This document shows, one piece after another, positions 25,201-35,379 of a DNA stretch of 64,000 bases. The stretch comes from Calothrix sp. C42_A2020_038. Lineage in GTDB: Bacteria; Cyanobacteriota; Cyanobacteriia; Cyanobacteriales; Nostocaceae. Where the stretch lies: assembly GCA_015272395.1 (NCBI GenBank), contig JACYLQ010000047.1, positions 1 to 64,000 on the forward strand, read 5' to 3'. The position numbers were made by a program, and so were the translations under genes. Position 1 is the stretch's first letter; each line of letters starts with the position of its first letter. The notes beneath the pieces are model-generated. The model had not been told where the DNA came from and made no database searches. It saw only the letters and a list, made by a program, of their open reading frames with translations.

Positions 25201-26130
25201 TCAGACAATTTCCTCGATTGTGGGAATTTGTCTTTGTACAGTCTTGATTAAGTCTAAAGTTTTTTGGTAAGCAATTTCCTGTCCTTGGCGCCGGAAAAAA
25301 GCTGCTGCAGTTCGTAAGTCAGATAGTCCGGCTTGTTCGTAACCTAAATTGTGATAAGCTATGCCACGATTGACATAAGCTTGAGCATTACTGGGGTTAA
25401 GTCGGACTACATTACTAAAATCATGAACGGCGCCTAAATTGTCACCGTTTTTACCACAAGTACAACCTCTGTTGAAGTAAGCAAGCTCCGATTTTGGGTT
25501 GAGACGTATCGCTAAGGTAAAGTAATTAGTAGCAGAGTGCAAATCATGAAGATAAAATTTTGCTAAACCCAAATCGTTATAGATATCAGCACTCAAGTAG
25601 CTGGGGGTTTCCGGAACTAACGATAAAGCACGATGGTAATCTAAGATGGCATCATTATAGTTTTTCAAAGCCGCAGTTGCGATACCTCGATTGTAATAAG
25701 CACGGAAATCTTGTGGTTTGCGTCTCAGAACACTATTGTTATCATCAATTGCAGCGATAAAATTACCCAGACGGTAATAAGCAATACCTCTGTTGATATA
25801 TGATTCGATATTTTCTGGTGCTAAATTTATGGACTGATTGCAATCTGTAACAGCATTCTGATAATCTTCTAATTGAAGATAAGCTAGACAACGATTACTA
25901 TAAGCCCCTGCGTAATCTTTTTTGATTTCAATGGCATTTGTTAGTTCAACTACTGCTTGTTGATAATTTCCTCGTTGTAATTGTTCTACGCCTGAACGAA
26001 AAAACTCAGAGGAGGAAACGGAAGATTTAGAGCTAGCATTAGCCTTACTTACAAGAGAAAATTGTAAGCCAATAACTATTAATAAGCTGAGAACTAAAAA
26101 CTTACGAACAAACTTGAATAAGCAATTCAT
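25201..26130 (-). CDS. Secreted tetratricopeptide-repeat protein
   Basis: The 309-residue protein has a signal peptide (residues 1-32, FVRKFLVLSLLIVIGLQFSL, cleaved near ANASS) and about seven TPR units from residue 45 to 285. Typical 34-residue units carry YNRGIA/YSNRCLAYLQL, AYFNRGCTCGKNGDN and AYVNRGIAYHNLG patterns with Pro at position 32. TPR arrays bind partner proteins; the partner is unknown. With the signal peptide it should act in the periplasm or at the envelope. Residue spacing is regular throughout, so the gene is intact. Confidence 0.9.
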   Translation of the reverse strand: MNCLFKFVRKFLVLSLLIVIGLQFSLVSKANASSKSSVSSSEFFRSGVEQLQRGNYQQAVVELTNAIEIKKDYAGAYSNRCLAYLQLEDYQNAVTDCNQSINLAPENIESYINRGIAYYRLGNFIAAIDDNNSVLRRKPQDFRAYYNRGIATAALKNYNDAILDYHRALSLVPETPSYLSADIYNDLGLAKFYLHDLHSATNYFTLAIRLNPKSELAYFNRGCTCGKNGDNLGAVHDFSNVVRLNPSNAQAYVNRGIAYHNLGYEQAGLSDLRTAAAFFRRQGQEIAYQKTLDLIKTVQRQIPTIEEIV

Positions 26131-26190
26131 TGTTTACCTCTGGAATTGCTAACAATAATAAGTTTTTCTTTATATTAGATAATGCTACCA

Positions 26191-26217
26191 TAGGGGCACA
26201 GTAATGCTGTACCCCTA
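26191..26217 (-). terminator. Hairpin downstream of petJ
   Basis: TAGGGG-C-ACAG pairs with CTGT-A-CCCCTA around a 5-base loop with one mismatch. On the minus strand it lies about 120 bp beyond the petJ stop. Further on are CATAACT heptad repeats (26293-26315). Confidence 0.5.
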
Positions 26218-26334
26218 GTTATGTTTTATTAGAACTGAATTTTCATGAGCCTGATGTACAAGTGAGTATTAATAGTTATCTACACTTACTACTCATAACT
26301 CATAACTCATAACTCAGCACTATATTTTTACTTA

Positions 26335-26670
26335 TTACCAGCCTTTATCTGCTTGTGACAATACATAAGCTGCCACATTTGCAATTTGTGTGTCGTTCAA
26401 GCGACCTTTGAAGGCAGGCATAGCATTTTTACCCTTTGTAACTTGGGTAATAATTGCTTCTTCCGAGTACATACCGTACTTTTCTAAAGCATCTTTTTTA
26501 AGAGTTTTGTTTGCCTGAACCAGGTTTTTACCACCTGCGTGACAGGAAGCGCAGTTGGCGCTAAAGATTTTAGCTCCGCTAGCAGCATCACCAGCAGCTA
26601 ATGCTGGACGACTGAAGGCAAACGTGAAAATTGCCACGCCTAACAACAGTACTGATAAAATTCTTTTCAT
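26335..26670 (-). CDS. petJ: Cytochrome c6 (soluble lumenal electron carrier)
   Basis: The 111-residue precursor has a signal peptide (1-25, ending ALA before AGDAASG). The haem motif CASCH is at 40-44, and a Met axial ligand lies in [11 protein letters not shown] near residue 84. The C-terminal [10 protein letters not shown] is the classic c6 ending. Cytochrome c6 carries electrons from the cytochrome b6f complex to photosystem I or oxidase in the thylakoid lumen, often replacing plastocyanin under copper shortage. The gene is monocistronic. The mature size of about 86 residues is normal. Confidence 0.95.
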   Translation of the reverse strand: MKRILSVLLLGVAIFTFAFSRPALAAGDAASGAKIFSANCASCHAGGKNLVQANKTLKKDALEKYGMYSEEAIITQVTKGKNAMPAFKGRLNDTQIANVAAYVLSQADKGW

Positions 26671-26913
26671 TCAGTGTTCCCTCTGTAACAAAGGATAAGT
26701 AAGTGCTATCTCCTCATAATATTTTCTTGTTCACAACCACGATAGTCAAACGACAAGCCGTCATAGTTGTCTCAAAGCTTTACAAACTATGATTTTAAAT
26801 AAATTTTTATTGCGTTGTTTTTAAATATGTTGACAATTCAGTAAATATTTATCACAAAAAAATAATTTATGTAACATAAAATACTTTTATAGTAGAGTCG
26901 GTGCGTGACGCGA

Positions 26914-27453
26914 TTAGCTGCTCTGCTTCGTTTCAGAATTGTTGCTGGCGCCACATACCCTAGTTATATTTGCTAGCTGTGTGATCGCATTATCAGTAAC
27001 ACGGCAAATTCGCCACTCTTCTAAAATATCTGCCCCCATACGGCGATAAAATTCTTGGGCTGGTTCATTCCAATCCAAAACAGTCCATTCTAGGCGTCCG
27101 CAGTCGCGTTCTTCGGCAATTTGGGCGACTTTGCTCAAAAGCGCTTTACCAATACCAAGGCGCCGATATTGAGGGAGAACAAAAATATCTTCGAGATAAA
27201 TACCAGGTTTAGTTAAAAAAGTCGAATAATTATGGAAAAACAAAGCAAAACCTACAGCTTGACCATCGTACTCGGCTAAAATAGCTTCGGCAAATTTATG
27301 TAAACCAAAGAGATGCTTTTTCAAGGTTTGAGCATCTCCGGTTACAACATGCGATAGTTTTTCATATTCAGCTAAAGCTTGAATTAGATTAAAAACTGTA
27401 TCGCAATCACTGGGTTGAACGTCACGTACAAATGTTCTATGTTCGGAAACCAT
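26914..27453 (-). CDS. GNAT-family N-acetyltransferase
   Basis: The 179-residue single-domain protein has the acetyl-CoA-binding motif A QYRRLGIGKALLSKVA (about 95-110), preceded by YLEDIFVLPQ and followed by LEWTVLDWNEPAQEFYRRMG. The overall pattern (FVRDVQPSDCDTVFNLIQAL at the start) resembles the diamine/thialysine N-acetyltransferase (SSAT-like) branch, but the substrate is not certain. The stop codon lies within a GGTGCGTGAC repeat arm, so the last residues may be repeat-derived. Flanked upstream by heptad repeats. Confidence 0.88.
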   Translation of the reverse strand: MVSEHRTFVRDVQPSDCDTVFNLIQALAEYEKLSHVVTGDAQTLKKHLFGLHKFAEAILAEYDGQAVGFALFFHNYSTFLTKPGIYLEDIFVLPQYRRLGIGKALLSKVAQIAEERDCGRLEWTVLDWNEPAQEFYRRMGADILEEWRICRVTDNAITQLANITRVCGASNNSETKQSS

Positions 27454-27596
27454 GTATTTTAGATTTTAGATTTCGGATTGTATAACGTAAGTTTTGGGTT
27501 TTAGTTTATCAATAACAGATGATAAACGAAAAAGCGCCATTAAATTCTGACTAGATATTGTTCAATCTAAAATCCAAAATCTAAAATCCAAAATCT
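27454..27596. repeat. Heptad tandem repeats between sigma factor and acetyltransferase genes
   Basis: TTTTAGATTTTAGATTTCGG (27457-27476) and, at 27563-27596, five units of the AATCTAAA/AATCCAAA type. Same family as at 2511, 9085 and 61085. Confidence 0.75.
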
Positions 27597-28718
27597 TTAA
27601 ACCAACCAACCTTTCAATCGTTTAGCAATGTGTGGGCGCCGAAGTTTACGCATGGCTTTGCTTTGAATTTGACGAACACGTTCGCGTGAAAGATTGAACA
27701 TGTTACCAACTTCTTCTAAAGTACAAGGCTCGCTGGTCGTTAAGCCATACCGTAATGAGATTACATCTTTTTCGCGCGGTGTCAAGACATCACCCAAAAC
27801 TTCCCATATTTCCTGACGCATCATGCTTTCGTTCATTTTGGCTTCAGGAGACTGGTTATCTTCGTCTTCAAGTAAGTCCATCAACTCGGTATCTTCTTCT
27901 TTACCTACACGATGGTTGAGTGAAAGCGCTTGACGACGCAATTGTTGAAGTTGTCGTAACTGAGAAGGGGGTATTTCTAAAATTTCGGCGAGTTCTACTT
28001 CATTCGGGTTTCGGCCAAGCTGCTGTTTAAGCTCCCTTTGTGCTTTTTTTAGCTTGTTTAGCTTTTCAACAATGTGTATCGGCAAACGAATAGTACGTGC
28101 GTCGTTTGCAATAGCACGAGTTATTGCTTGACGTATCCACCAATATGCATATGTTGAAAACTTATATCCTTTATCTGGGTCAAACTTCTCCGTTGCTCGG
28201 TTTAAACCCATTGCCCCTTCTTGAATTAAATCTAGAAATGGAACTCCACGGTTCAAATACCGCTTTGCTATCGATACCACCAAACGCAAATTCGAGCGAA
28301 TCATCTTGCGTTTTGCAACTCTACCTTGATAAAGACGACTCTCTAATTGCCTTTCTGTTACATTTAAATGCGCCGCAACGTGAGCTTTAGTTACTAATTG
28401 CTCTAAATTTTCTTGTAATGATGCTTGTATTTCTCGAACTTCTTCCAAAAACCGGACTCGCCGTGCTAACTCTACCTCTTCGTCGGGTTTGAGTAGTGGG
28501 TAGCGTGCCATCTCTTTAAAGAAAGCTCCGACCGCATCATCATGTTCGGTTTTATTGTACCCTGATGGACGGGCTGCTCCCATCTGGTCTCCGTCACGCT
28601 CTTCATTATCGGCAATCAAAGCTTCGTCAACTACTTCTTCTAGAATATCGAGCGATGGTTCTTCGATATCAGCAGCGTTTCCGAGAATTTCGATTGTTCC
28701 CAATTCAGCAATATTCAT
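27597..28718 (-). CDS. RNA polymerase sigma factor, group 2 (RpoD-like)
   Basis: The protein has 373 residues from the ATG at 28718; a GTG at 28775 would add 19 residues. Regions: 1.2 (DAVGAFFKEMARYPLLKPDE), 2 (NLRLVVSIAKRYLNRGVPFL through YAYWWIRQAITRAI, with promoter-melting aromatics), 3 (LPIHIVEKLNKLKKAQRELK) and 4 (LTPREKDVISLRYGL, LEEVGNMFNLSRERVRQIQ). Sequence and length match the cyanobacterial group 2 sigma factors that mediate stress and nutrient responses. I cannot assign SigB, C, D or E safely. It has a large 5' intergenic region of nearly 900 bp. Confidence 0.93.
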   Translation of the reverse strand: MNIAELGTIEILGNAADIEEPSLDILEEVVDEALIADNEERDGDQMGAARPSGYNKTEHDDAVGAFFKEMARYPLLKPDEEVELARRVRFLEEVREIQASLQENLEQLVTKAHVAAHLNVTERQLESRLYQGRVAKRKMIRSNLRLVVSIAKRYLNRGVPFLDLIQEGAMGLNRATEKFDPDKGYKFSTYAYWWIRQAITRAIANDARTIRLPIHIVEKLNKLKKAQRELKQQLGRNPNEVELAEILEIPPSQLRQLQQLRRQALSLNHRVGKEEDTELMDLLEDEDNQSPEAKMNESMMRQEIWEVLGDVLTPREKDVISLRYGLTTSEPCTLEEVGNMFNLSRERVRQIQSKAMRKLRRPHIAKRLKGWLV

Positions 28719-28775
28719 AAGTTTCTGTGAGGAATGTTTGCTTCCGATTGGTACATATACGATTGGTAGCTGCAC

Positions 28776-29670
28776 TTATACAACATGTGGATTGCAACAT
28801 GTAAATGAAAGCTAAATAAAATAAGTGCGCTTAATCTATTGCTTTCAACAGATGCTTTTGCTAAAAGCCAATTTTAGAATCCTTTTACACACTAGTTCTT
28901 GATTTTACACTAAAACCAGTAAAGTTAACGACGCTAATTCTGTTTTTGAGTGTCTTTAGCTAAATACCCTTGTGCCGCTGGCAACTATAACTTAATTAGC
29001 GGGTAAACGCTATAAACGTTATTTTTTTAATCCAAATTGATTTTTAGTTTTATTTTCAATTCTTGTTCTTATTCACAATTTATGTCAAACCCTCCTTAAT
29101 CAAAATTACACTAACTTAACAAACAGAAAAATATCTTTGCCACTCCTCAATGCTTAAATTTTCCTATAATTACATTAAATAATTAGAAATCTATGCCTTT
29201 GATTACAAAGATACACAGCCTTACGACTTGTGCTTCCCTGACGATTGCTTTACCTACTGTCTATTTGACAGTTCAAATTTCAGCATTCAGAGTGACTAGA
29301 TAAAAGCTTCTCATATCGTTATAAGGTTGAATATCTATCGATAGGGGGAAAAGAGGCTCTTACTTATTTAGTATATGGAGAGAAAATAAGATACACCTTT
29401 ACATGTGTAATCGTGTATTTTACCTGCGCCTAAATAAGTTTTAATAAGTAACGGTGGTGATGCAATTAAGTTAAAGTGCTTAAGCAAATCACTTGTATAG
29501 GAAATTTATCAACTAATATAACAGATGAAAGTATTGTTAACTACACTTTTTAGTAATTTGGTTAATGGTTAACGGGAGGACGGGAGGGAAAAGTAAAAGG
29601 CCTGCTAAGTTTGGACTATAACAAGGTTATAAAGTTTAGGATTATAATTAATTGATAAACAGATAAATAT
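28776..29670. other. Long intergenic region upstream of sigma factor and priA
   Basis: Nearly 900 bp between divergent genes. AT-rich. A 36-codon frame with a hydrophobic start (29193-29303) has no ribosome binding site and is not called. A short palindrome CTATCGATAG (29333-29342) is present. GGGAGGACGGGAGGG at 29574-29588 is an isolated purine-rich run. No RNA gene recognised. Confidence 0.5.
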
Positions 29671-32373
29671 ATGTACATCAGCAAAGCTAATTTACCCATG
29701 CTACAGGTCGCAGAAATTGGGGGAAGGTACCAAACTCACATTAGACAGCGATGGGTAGAAGTTTTGGTTGATCTTCCACCGGAGTTAGTCTTTGCTACAA
29801 AGGACGGACAGCAAAAACTTTTTTTGTATCGAATACCGAGCGATTTGCATGTCAAACCTGGTGATATCCTAAGTGTTCCCTTCGGCACCCAAGTTTTGGG
29901 GGGGATCGCAATTCGTCTGGTTAACACACCTCCATCCGATATTGCACCTAGCAAAATTAAAGAAGTAGAAGATATTGTTCACCAAAATTTCTTCCAAGAA
30001 AGCTACTGGAAGTTGATGGAGCGTGTTTCGCAATATTATTACACACCCTTAATACAAGTAATTCGCGCGGCGCTTCCACCCGGATTATTGGTTAAGTCAC
30101 AGCGTCGTGTTCGTTTGACTGTTGCAGGTGTAGCAGTCAATACTAAAAAAAATCCAGTTGACGACATACAACTTTTACCACTTTTTCAAAAATCTAAGAC
30201 TTTTCAAATTCGGCGTTTTGTTTCAAAACCTTACATAGCTTTACTCAGCTTATATTTACAAAATATTATTGAGAATGAATTATTAATTTTTACTCTGTGC
30301 TTATTACTATTTCGAAGTTCAGTTTATTCAGTACATGGAGAGACGGCAAATCGAATTTTACAAATTCTTCAAGAGCAAAAAGATGGTGATTATAGTTTAG
30401 TTTTTTTGCAAAAACAAATTAAGGGAGCATCTCGTGCTGTCAGTGAACTTGCTAAGTTAGGTTTAGTTGAAAAATATATAGAAACATCCAGCAGCGCTCG
30501 TCCGAAATTACAAAAAGCTGTAATATTAACAGCATATGCCATAGCAGGTGATATTACCAATCGTCAACGTGAAATTTTGGAAGTATTACGAAGACGTGGT
30601 GGTGAAATGTGGCTGAGTGAACTATTACAGGTTTCCGGCGCCGCTTCTTCCACACTAAAATTATTATCAGATAAAGGCTATATAGTTATTGAAGAGCGCG
30701 AAGTTTTACGAAGTGATAGTGACTCCGCAGGTGTAACCCTAACTGGTTGTACTGAAGAACTGGCAAAAACCCTCACCCCTGCTCAAGCTCAAGCGTTGAA
30801 AACAATTCGAGAAAATCAAAATGCCACTATTCTACTACATGGAGTAACAGGTTCAGGAAAAACCGAAGTTTACTTGCAAGCAATAGCACCTTTGTTGGAA
30901 GAAGGAAAATCTGCCCTTGTACTAGTTCCAGAAATTGGACTAACACCTCAGCTGACTGACCGATTCCGTGCGCGTTTTGGTAGCAAAGTTCACGTATATC
31001 ATAGCGGACTTTCATCTGGGGAACGTTACGATACATGGCGCCAAATGCTTAACAAAGAACCTCAAGTAGTAATTGGTACTCGTAGCGCTATATTCGCTCC
31101 CTTATCCAATCTCGGTTTGATTATTCTTGATGAAGAACACGATTCATCATTTAAACAAGATTCTCCCATCCCTACATACCATGCTCGCACAATTGCTCAA
31201 TGGCGTGCAGAACTCGAAAATTGCGTCTTGGTTTTAGGTTCTGCAACTCCTGCATTAGAAACATTAATTGCTTCCCAATTTGGAAATACTCTTTACTTAT
31301 CCTTACCCGAACGGGTTAACTCTCGTCCGCTTCCACCTGTAGAGATTGTCGATATGCGCTCTGAGTTGCAGCAGGGTAATAAATCAATGTTTAGCTATGC
31401 ACTGCAACAAGCATTACTCGAACTTCAAGACAGAAAACAGCAAGGTATATTATTCATCCATCGTCGAGGACATAGTACTTTTGTTTCTTGTCGCAGTTGT
31501 GGATATGTGATGGAATGTCCACAATGTGATGTATCTTTGTCGTACCATCAAACAGAAGCTGGGGCACCCCAATTATTGCGGTGTCACTACTGTAATTATG
31601 TGACTCCTCACTCGCGAAGTTGTCCGGAATGTGGTTCACCTTACTTTAAATTCTTTGGCAGTGGCACACAAAAAGTCGCACAGGAACTAGCAAGAGAATT
31701 TCCCGAACTACGTGTAATTCGCTTTGATAGCGATACTACTACTAATAAAGGCGCCCATCGTTACCTTTTGACACAATTCATTAACGGCGAAGCTGATATT
31801 TTATTAGGAACGCAGATGCTGACTAAAGGATTGGATTTACCACAGGTGACTTTAGTAGGGATTGTTGCTGCTGATGGGCTACTACATTTATCAGATTATC
31901 GTGCTAGCGAGCGGGCTTTTCAAACCTTAACGCAGGTCGCTGGACGCGCGGGACGTGGTGAAGAACCTGGACGTGTAATTTTGCAAACCTACACACCAGA
32001 ACATCCTGTGATTCAAGCAGTGCGTGAGCATGACTATAAAGCTTTTACTGACATCGAATTAGAGCAACGTCAAGCACTTAATTACCCTCCTTTTGGAAGG
32101 TTAATTTTGTTACGCTTAAGTAGTGTAGATGCGATACAAGTTGCAAATGCTGCCGAAATCATCGCAGCATTTTTACGTAGTGGAGAAGGTTATGAAATAT
32201 TAGGTCCGGCGCCTGCTAGTATTATGCGGGTCGCAAATCGTTACCGCTGGCAAATTATGTTAAAATTTTCAACCGATGCGTTACCACAGTTACCGAATTG
32301 GGATCAAATACGTGAAATGTGTCCGGACTCAGTCAGTTTAACAATAGACGTTGACCCCCTAAATATTATGTAG
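29671..32373 (+). CDS. priA: Primosomal protein N' (replication restart helicase)
   Basis: The 900-residue PriA reloads DnaB at stalled forks. The N-terminal DNA-binding part is followed by a superfamily 2 helicase: Walker A GVTGSGKTEVYLQA (about residue 390), DEEHDSSFKQ (about 490), and C-terminal motifs GTQMLTKGLDLPQ and QVAGRAGRGEEPG. Two zinc-binding clusters are present (CRSCGYVMECPQCD; CHYCNY then CPECGS). Residues about 160-225 contain an unusual hydrophobic stretch (PYIALLSLYLQNII, LLIFTLCLLLFRSS) not expected in PriA, possibly an inserted segment. Otherwise all motifs are intact. Confidence 0.93.
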   Translation: MYISKANLPMLQVAEIGGRYQTHIRQRWVEVLVDLPPELVFATKDGQQKLFLYRIPSDLHVKPGDILSVPFGTQVLGGIAIRLVNTPPSDIAPSKIKEVEDIVHQNFFQESYWKLMERVSQYYYTPLIQVIRAALPPGLLVKSQRRVRLTVAGVAVNTKKNPVDDIQLLPLFQKSKTFQIRRFVSKPYIALLSLYLQNIIENELLIFTLCLLLFRSSVYSVHGETANRILQILQEQKDGDYSLVFLQKQIKGASRAVSELAKLGLVEKYIETSSSARPKLQKAVILTAYAIAGDITNRQREILEVLRRRGGEMWLSELLQVSGAASSTLKLLSDKGYIVIEEREVLRSDSDSAGVTLTGCTEELAKTLTPAQAQALKTIRENQNATILLHGVTGSGKTEVYLQAIAPLLEEGKSALVLVPEIGLTPQLTDRFRARFGSKVHVYHSGLSSGERYDTWRQMLNKEPQVVIGTRSAIFAPLSNLGLIILDEEHDSSFKQDSPIPTYHARTIAQWRAELENCVLVLGSATPALETLIASQFGNTLYLSLPERVNSRPLPPVEIVDMRSELQQGNKSMFSYALQQALLELQDRKQQGILFIHRRGHSTFVSCRSCGYVMECPQCDVSLSYHQTEAGAPQLLRCHYCNYVTPHSRSCPECGSPYFKFFGSGTQKVAQELAREFPELRVIRFDSDTTTNKGAHRYLLTQFINGEADILLGTQMLTKGLDLPQVTLVGIVAADGLLHLSDYRASERAFQTLTQVAGRAGRGEEPGRVILQTYTPEHPVIQAVREHDYKAFTDIELEQRQALNYPPFGRLILLRLSSVDAIQVANAAEIIAAFLRSGEGYEILGPAPASIMRVANRYRWQIMLKFSTDALPQLPNWDQIREMCPDSVSLTIDVDPLNIM

Positions 32374-32484
32374 TGATCTTTGCCATGAGTTTAAATGTTT
32401 AAGGTTCTCAATAACCTTTACGAAGTTATGAATTTAGTGGTTAATTTTATTAGTTTTAGGGTGTTGGTTATGTATCGAAATCCT

Positions 32485-32515
32485 GTAGAGACGCTTCAGT
32501 GTGAAGCGTCTCTAC
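32485..32515. repeat. TAGAGACGC hairpin, 14-bp perfect stem
   Basis: GTAGAGACGCTTCA (32485-32498) pairs perfectly with TGAAGCGTCTCTAC (32502-32515) around 3 bases. It lies after priA, immediately before a MITE-like copy. Confidence 0.85.
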
Positions 32516-32524
32516 GCCACAAAA

Positions 32525-32658
32525 TTACAGCAAATTTCAAGTTGGCTAAATACAGCCAAGCGGGCAGAGAGTGCCCACTCCACATTGAGTCCCCGTCCTT
32601 AAGGACGGGGTCTTAAATTTTATGTATATACAAGAGCGCAACCTAAAAACTTTTGTAA
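32525..32658. mobile_element. MITE-like element, copy B, carrying an inserted palindrome
   Basis: Starts TTACAGCAAATTTCAAGTTGG like copy A and ends CAACCTAAAAACTTTTGTAA, a degraded right repeat. In the middle, where copy A has ACAGTTTGATTTTAATCT, it has a segment with the palindrome CCCCGTCCTTAAGGACGGGG. That palindrome is almost the same as the one inside the tnpB coding sequence at 36-60. Confidence 0.75.
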
Positions 32659-32781
32659 TTTTTGATAAATGTTGTTTTTATTGATACCAAATATAATTAA
32701 ATACTTTGAGTACAATACTTACTTATGCAAAATCAAATTCATACAGTATCAACTTGATTTAACTACATAGGAGCCAGTTGT

Positions 32782-33225
32782 TTGCTACAATCACTATTGC
32801 AGAAATATTTACAGTCTCGTTCCCGCCTAACGGCTTTTAACGATTCAGAACAGAAAGAACCCCGGCAACACATTCACTTTATTTTGTTTCCCCAAAATCG
32901 CTGGTTTAACATTACACTCAATCAAATTCTTGACCGTCCGCAATGGTATAAAGGAGTACTCCATAACCATCCTTGGTTTAATATCAGTATTATTTTAAAG
33001 GGTGGTTACTGGGAAAAAACTGAAGAAGGAGTAAAGTGGTACAAACCAGGTTCGGTTATTTTTCGTTCTGCCTCAAAGTATCATTCTATTTGGATTAAAG
33101 ATAATCAAGAAGCGTGGACATTATTTATTCATGGACGATTAACTAAAGGTTTTGATTTCCAACATGAGGGTGAAGCGGTAAGTGTTGAACAACTAGGACT
33201 CAAAAAGGCTACGTATACGCGCTGA
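32782..33225 (+). CDS. Cupin-like protein of unknown function
   Basis: The 147-residue protein starts at TTG, with AGGAG about 10 bases upstream. The predicted beta-rich middle holds HNHPWFNISIILKGGYWEK, then WYKPGSVIFRSASKYHSIWI and AWTLFIHGR. This arrangement of His-rich strand, Gly turn, PGS turn and second His fits a small RmlC-like cupin barrel. Cupins can be metal-dependent enzymes or binding proteins; nothing points to a substrate. It is monocistronic and ends before a hairpin (33261-33312). Confidence 0.72.
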   Translation: MLQSLLQKYLQSRSRLTAFNDSEQKEPRQHIHFILFPQNRWFNITLNQILDRPQWYKGVLHNHPWFNISIILKGGYWEKTEEGVKWYKPGSVIFRSASKYHSIWIKDNQEAWTLFIHGRLTKGFDFQHEGEAVSVEQLGLKKATYTR

Positions 33226-33260
33226 GAAAAATTAAAAAAAATTAAATTTTATAGACCTTA

Positions 33261-33312
33261 CCTTCGCCACTCATTCCACATCCTTTAATCACTATGGGAT
33301 GAGAGTCGAAGG
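33261..33312 (+). terminator. Imperfect hairpin after the cupin gene
   Basis: CCTTCG..CTCAT.CC pairs with GG.ATGAG..CGAAGG, an imperfect 17-bp stem with a loop of about 18 bases, 36 bp past the cupin stop, then TTTC. Possible terminator or dispersed repeat. Confidence 0.45.
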
Positions 33313-33535
33313 TTTCAATATGAAAAATTAAGAAAATCTGGAATATATATCAACTTTATCATACTATCTTACTCAATATGGATGCATACTAACGATATCG
33401 AGTCAAAATATGAAAAAGTGATCAGATATTTCTCATTGAATATCAATATAACCTAATGGTTGCCGCTATGATTTGATGCACTGGCACATGTACTGACTAG
33501 AAATTTATTAAAGTTTAGATACTTAGATACATATA

Positions 33536-35218
33536 ATGATATTTCAAGGATTTTTGCAAATAGCTCTAACGCTTTGTATTGTCATTGCCATCACTCCCTT
33601 ACTAGGTAGATATATGGCGAGGGTGTTTATGGGACAGCGAACGCTTCTCGACCCACTTCTGAATTCGCTCGAACGAATTATTTATGTACTAGGAGGTATG
33701 GGACGACGCGACGATATGACGGGCTGGCAGTACGCGCGTGCAGTACTTTACACCAATGTATCTATGGGTGTCCTGGCATATCTATTATTAATGAGCCAGC
33801 GCGTACTTCCGCTCAATCCTAACAAATTCGGTGCCCTACGGTGGGATACTGCGCTACATACAACAATTTCATTTCTAACAAATACCGATCAACAACATTA
33901 TTCAGGTGAAACAACTTTAAGCTACTTGAGTCAATCAGCAGCATTGACATTCTTAATGTTTACGTCTGCTGCTACGGGTCTAGCTGTAGGAATTGCTTTT
34001 ATTCGTGGGTTAACAGGAAGAAAGCTAGGAAATTTTTATGTTGATGTAACTCGCTCGATTACACGGATACTGTTGCCAATTTCGATAGTTGGGGCAATCG
34101 TGTTAATTACGCAAGGTGTACCACAAACCTTTGCACCAACTCAAACAGTAACCACTCTCGAAGGTGCAACACAGTATATAGCAAGAGGACCTGTGGCATC
34201 GTTCGAGATGATTAAATTGCTAGGTGAAAATGGTGGTGGTTTTTTTAATGCGAACTCCGCGCATCCATTTGAGAACCCAAATACTTTATCAAACTTAATC
34301 GAAATTATTGCAATGGTATCTATCCCATCAGCGTTGATTTATACCTATGGGCTATTTGCTAACAATCTTAAACAAGCTTGGCTACTGTATTGGATGGTAT
34401 TTATAATCTTCGTTGTTTTGGTGGGAGTGTCCGCAATTGGAGAATATCAAGGCAATCCGCTTGTGAATGGTACCATCGGATTAGAACAACCAAATTTAGA
34501 AGGTAAAGAAACACGTTTTGGTTGGGCACAAACAACATTATGGGCAATACTCACAACTGCAACAATGTGTGGCGCCGTCAATGGAATGCATGACTCACTC
34601 ATGCCACAGGGAGGATTTTCAACTTTACTAAATATGTTCTTGCAAATAGTGTGGGGTGGACAAGGTACAGGAACAGCTTATCTATTTATATTCGTAATTT
34701 TGACGGTGTTTATAACGGGGTTGATGGTGGGGCGTACCCCGGAATTTCTGGGACGTAAAATTGAAAAGCGAGAAATTGTTTTTGCTAGTCTTATACTTTT
34801 GATCCATCCCATTGCCGTACTGGTGCCAAGTGCTATTGCCCTTGCCTTTCCGAAGACATTAGCGGGTATTAGCAACCCAGGATTTCACGGCATTTCTCAA
34901 GTCGTATATGAATACGCATCAGCAAGTGCAAACAATGGCTCTGGTCTTGAGGGTTTAAATGACAACACGCTGTGGTGGAACTTGAGTACTGCATTCAGCA
35001 TGATTATCGGACGCTATATTCCAATTATTTCTATCCTGTTACTTGCCGATAGTATGACTCGAAAACAACCAGCTCCTGAAACACCTGGTACTTTACGAAC
35101 TGATTCTTCACTATTTGTAACTGTAACCGCAGGTGTTATCCTCATACTCGGAGTTTTAACTTTTTTCCCTGTTCTGGCCTTGGGTCCTATTGCCGAAGCC
35201 TTTCAAATTGCTAGATAA
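33536..35218 (+). CDS. kdpA: Potassium-transporting ATPase, K+-binding subunit KdpA
   Basis: KdpA is the channel-like membrane subunit of the high-affinity K+ pump. The 560-residue protein has about ten transmembrane segments and the four degenerate selectivity loops of the family, including [16 protein letters not shown] (about 120) and [18 protein letters not shown] (about 229-245). MTGWQYARA near residue 61 is also typical. The start at 33536 yields the usual short first helix. It heads kdpA-kdpB-kdpG-kdpC on the plus strand, but a 161-bp spacer with a repeat separates it from kdpB. Expression is expected under K+ limitation or desiccation. Confidence 0.96.
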   Translation: MIFQGFLQIALTLCIVIAITPLLGRYMARVFMGQRTLLDPLLNSLERIIYVLGGMGRRDDMTGWQYARAVLYTNVSMGVLAYLLLMSQRVLPLNPNKFGALRWDTALHTTISFLTNTDQQHYSGETTLSYLSQSAALTFLMFTSAATGLAVGIAFIRGLTGRKLGNFYVDVTRSITRILLPISIVGAIVLITQGVPQTFAPTQTVTTLEGATQYIARGPVASFEMIKLLGENGGGFFNANSAHPFENPNTLSNLIEIIAMVSIPSALIYTYGLFANNLKQAWLLYWMVFIIFVVLVGVSAIGEYQGNPLVNGTIGLEQPNLEGKETRFGWAQTTLWAILTTATMCGAVNGMHDSLMPQGGFSTLLNMFLQIVWGGQGTGTAYLFIFVILTVFITGLMVGRTPEFLGRKIEKREIVFASLILLIHPIAVLVPSAIALAFPKTLAGISNPGFHGISQVVYEYASASANNGSGLEGLNDNTLWWNLSTAFSMIIGRYIPIISILLLADSMTRKQPAPETPGTLRTDSSLFVTVTAGVILILGVLTFFPVLALGPIAEAFQIAR

Positions 35219-35277
35219 GTAATGAGTGTGGAGGTGCCCTCTGTTCTTGTAATAGTACATTAGTTCTAAAGCTTGTT

Positions 35278-35340
35278 AGGTGCGTGACGCTACCGGATAC
35301 TCACGCTTCATTTAATAATTTTTGGTAGGTCACGCAGCCT
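35278..35340. repeat. GGTGCGTGACG inverted repeat between kdpA and kdpB
   Basis: AGGTGCGTGACGCTACC pairs imperfectly with GGTAGGTCACGCAGCCT. It lies in the kdpA-kdpB spacer, so it would be transcribed in the operon messenger. Member of the family at 18296 and 18519. Confidence 0.75.
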
Positions 35341-35379
35341 ACTCTCATACCTCTTAACTTCTCACTCAGCACTTTTTAT

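Noticed and set aside
27560-27596. Possible CRISPR-like array in heptad repeats (also 61085-61130)
   Set aside because: Units are 7-8 bp and directly adjacent, with no 30-40 bp spacers and no cas genes nearby.
29193-29303. 36-codon frame with a hydrophobic start upstream of priA
   Set aside because: No ribosome binding site, no recognisable pattern; likely chance in a long intergenic region.
32395-32616. 73-codon plus-strand frame after priA
   Set aside because: Built from the TAGAGACG hairpin and MITE copy B; a repeat read-through artefact.
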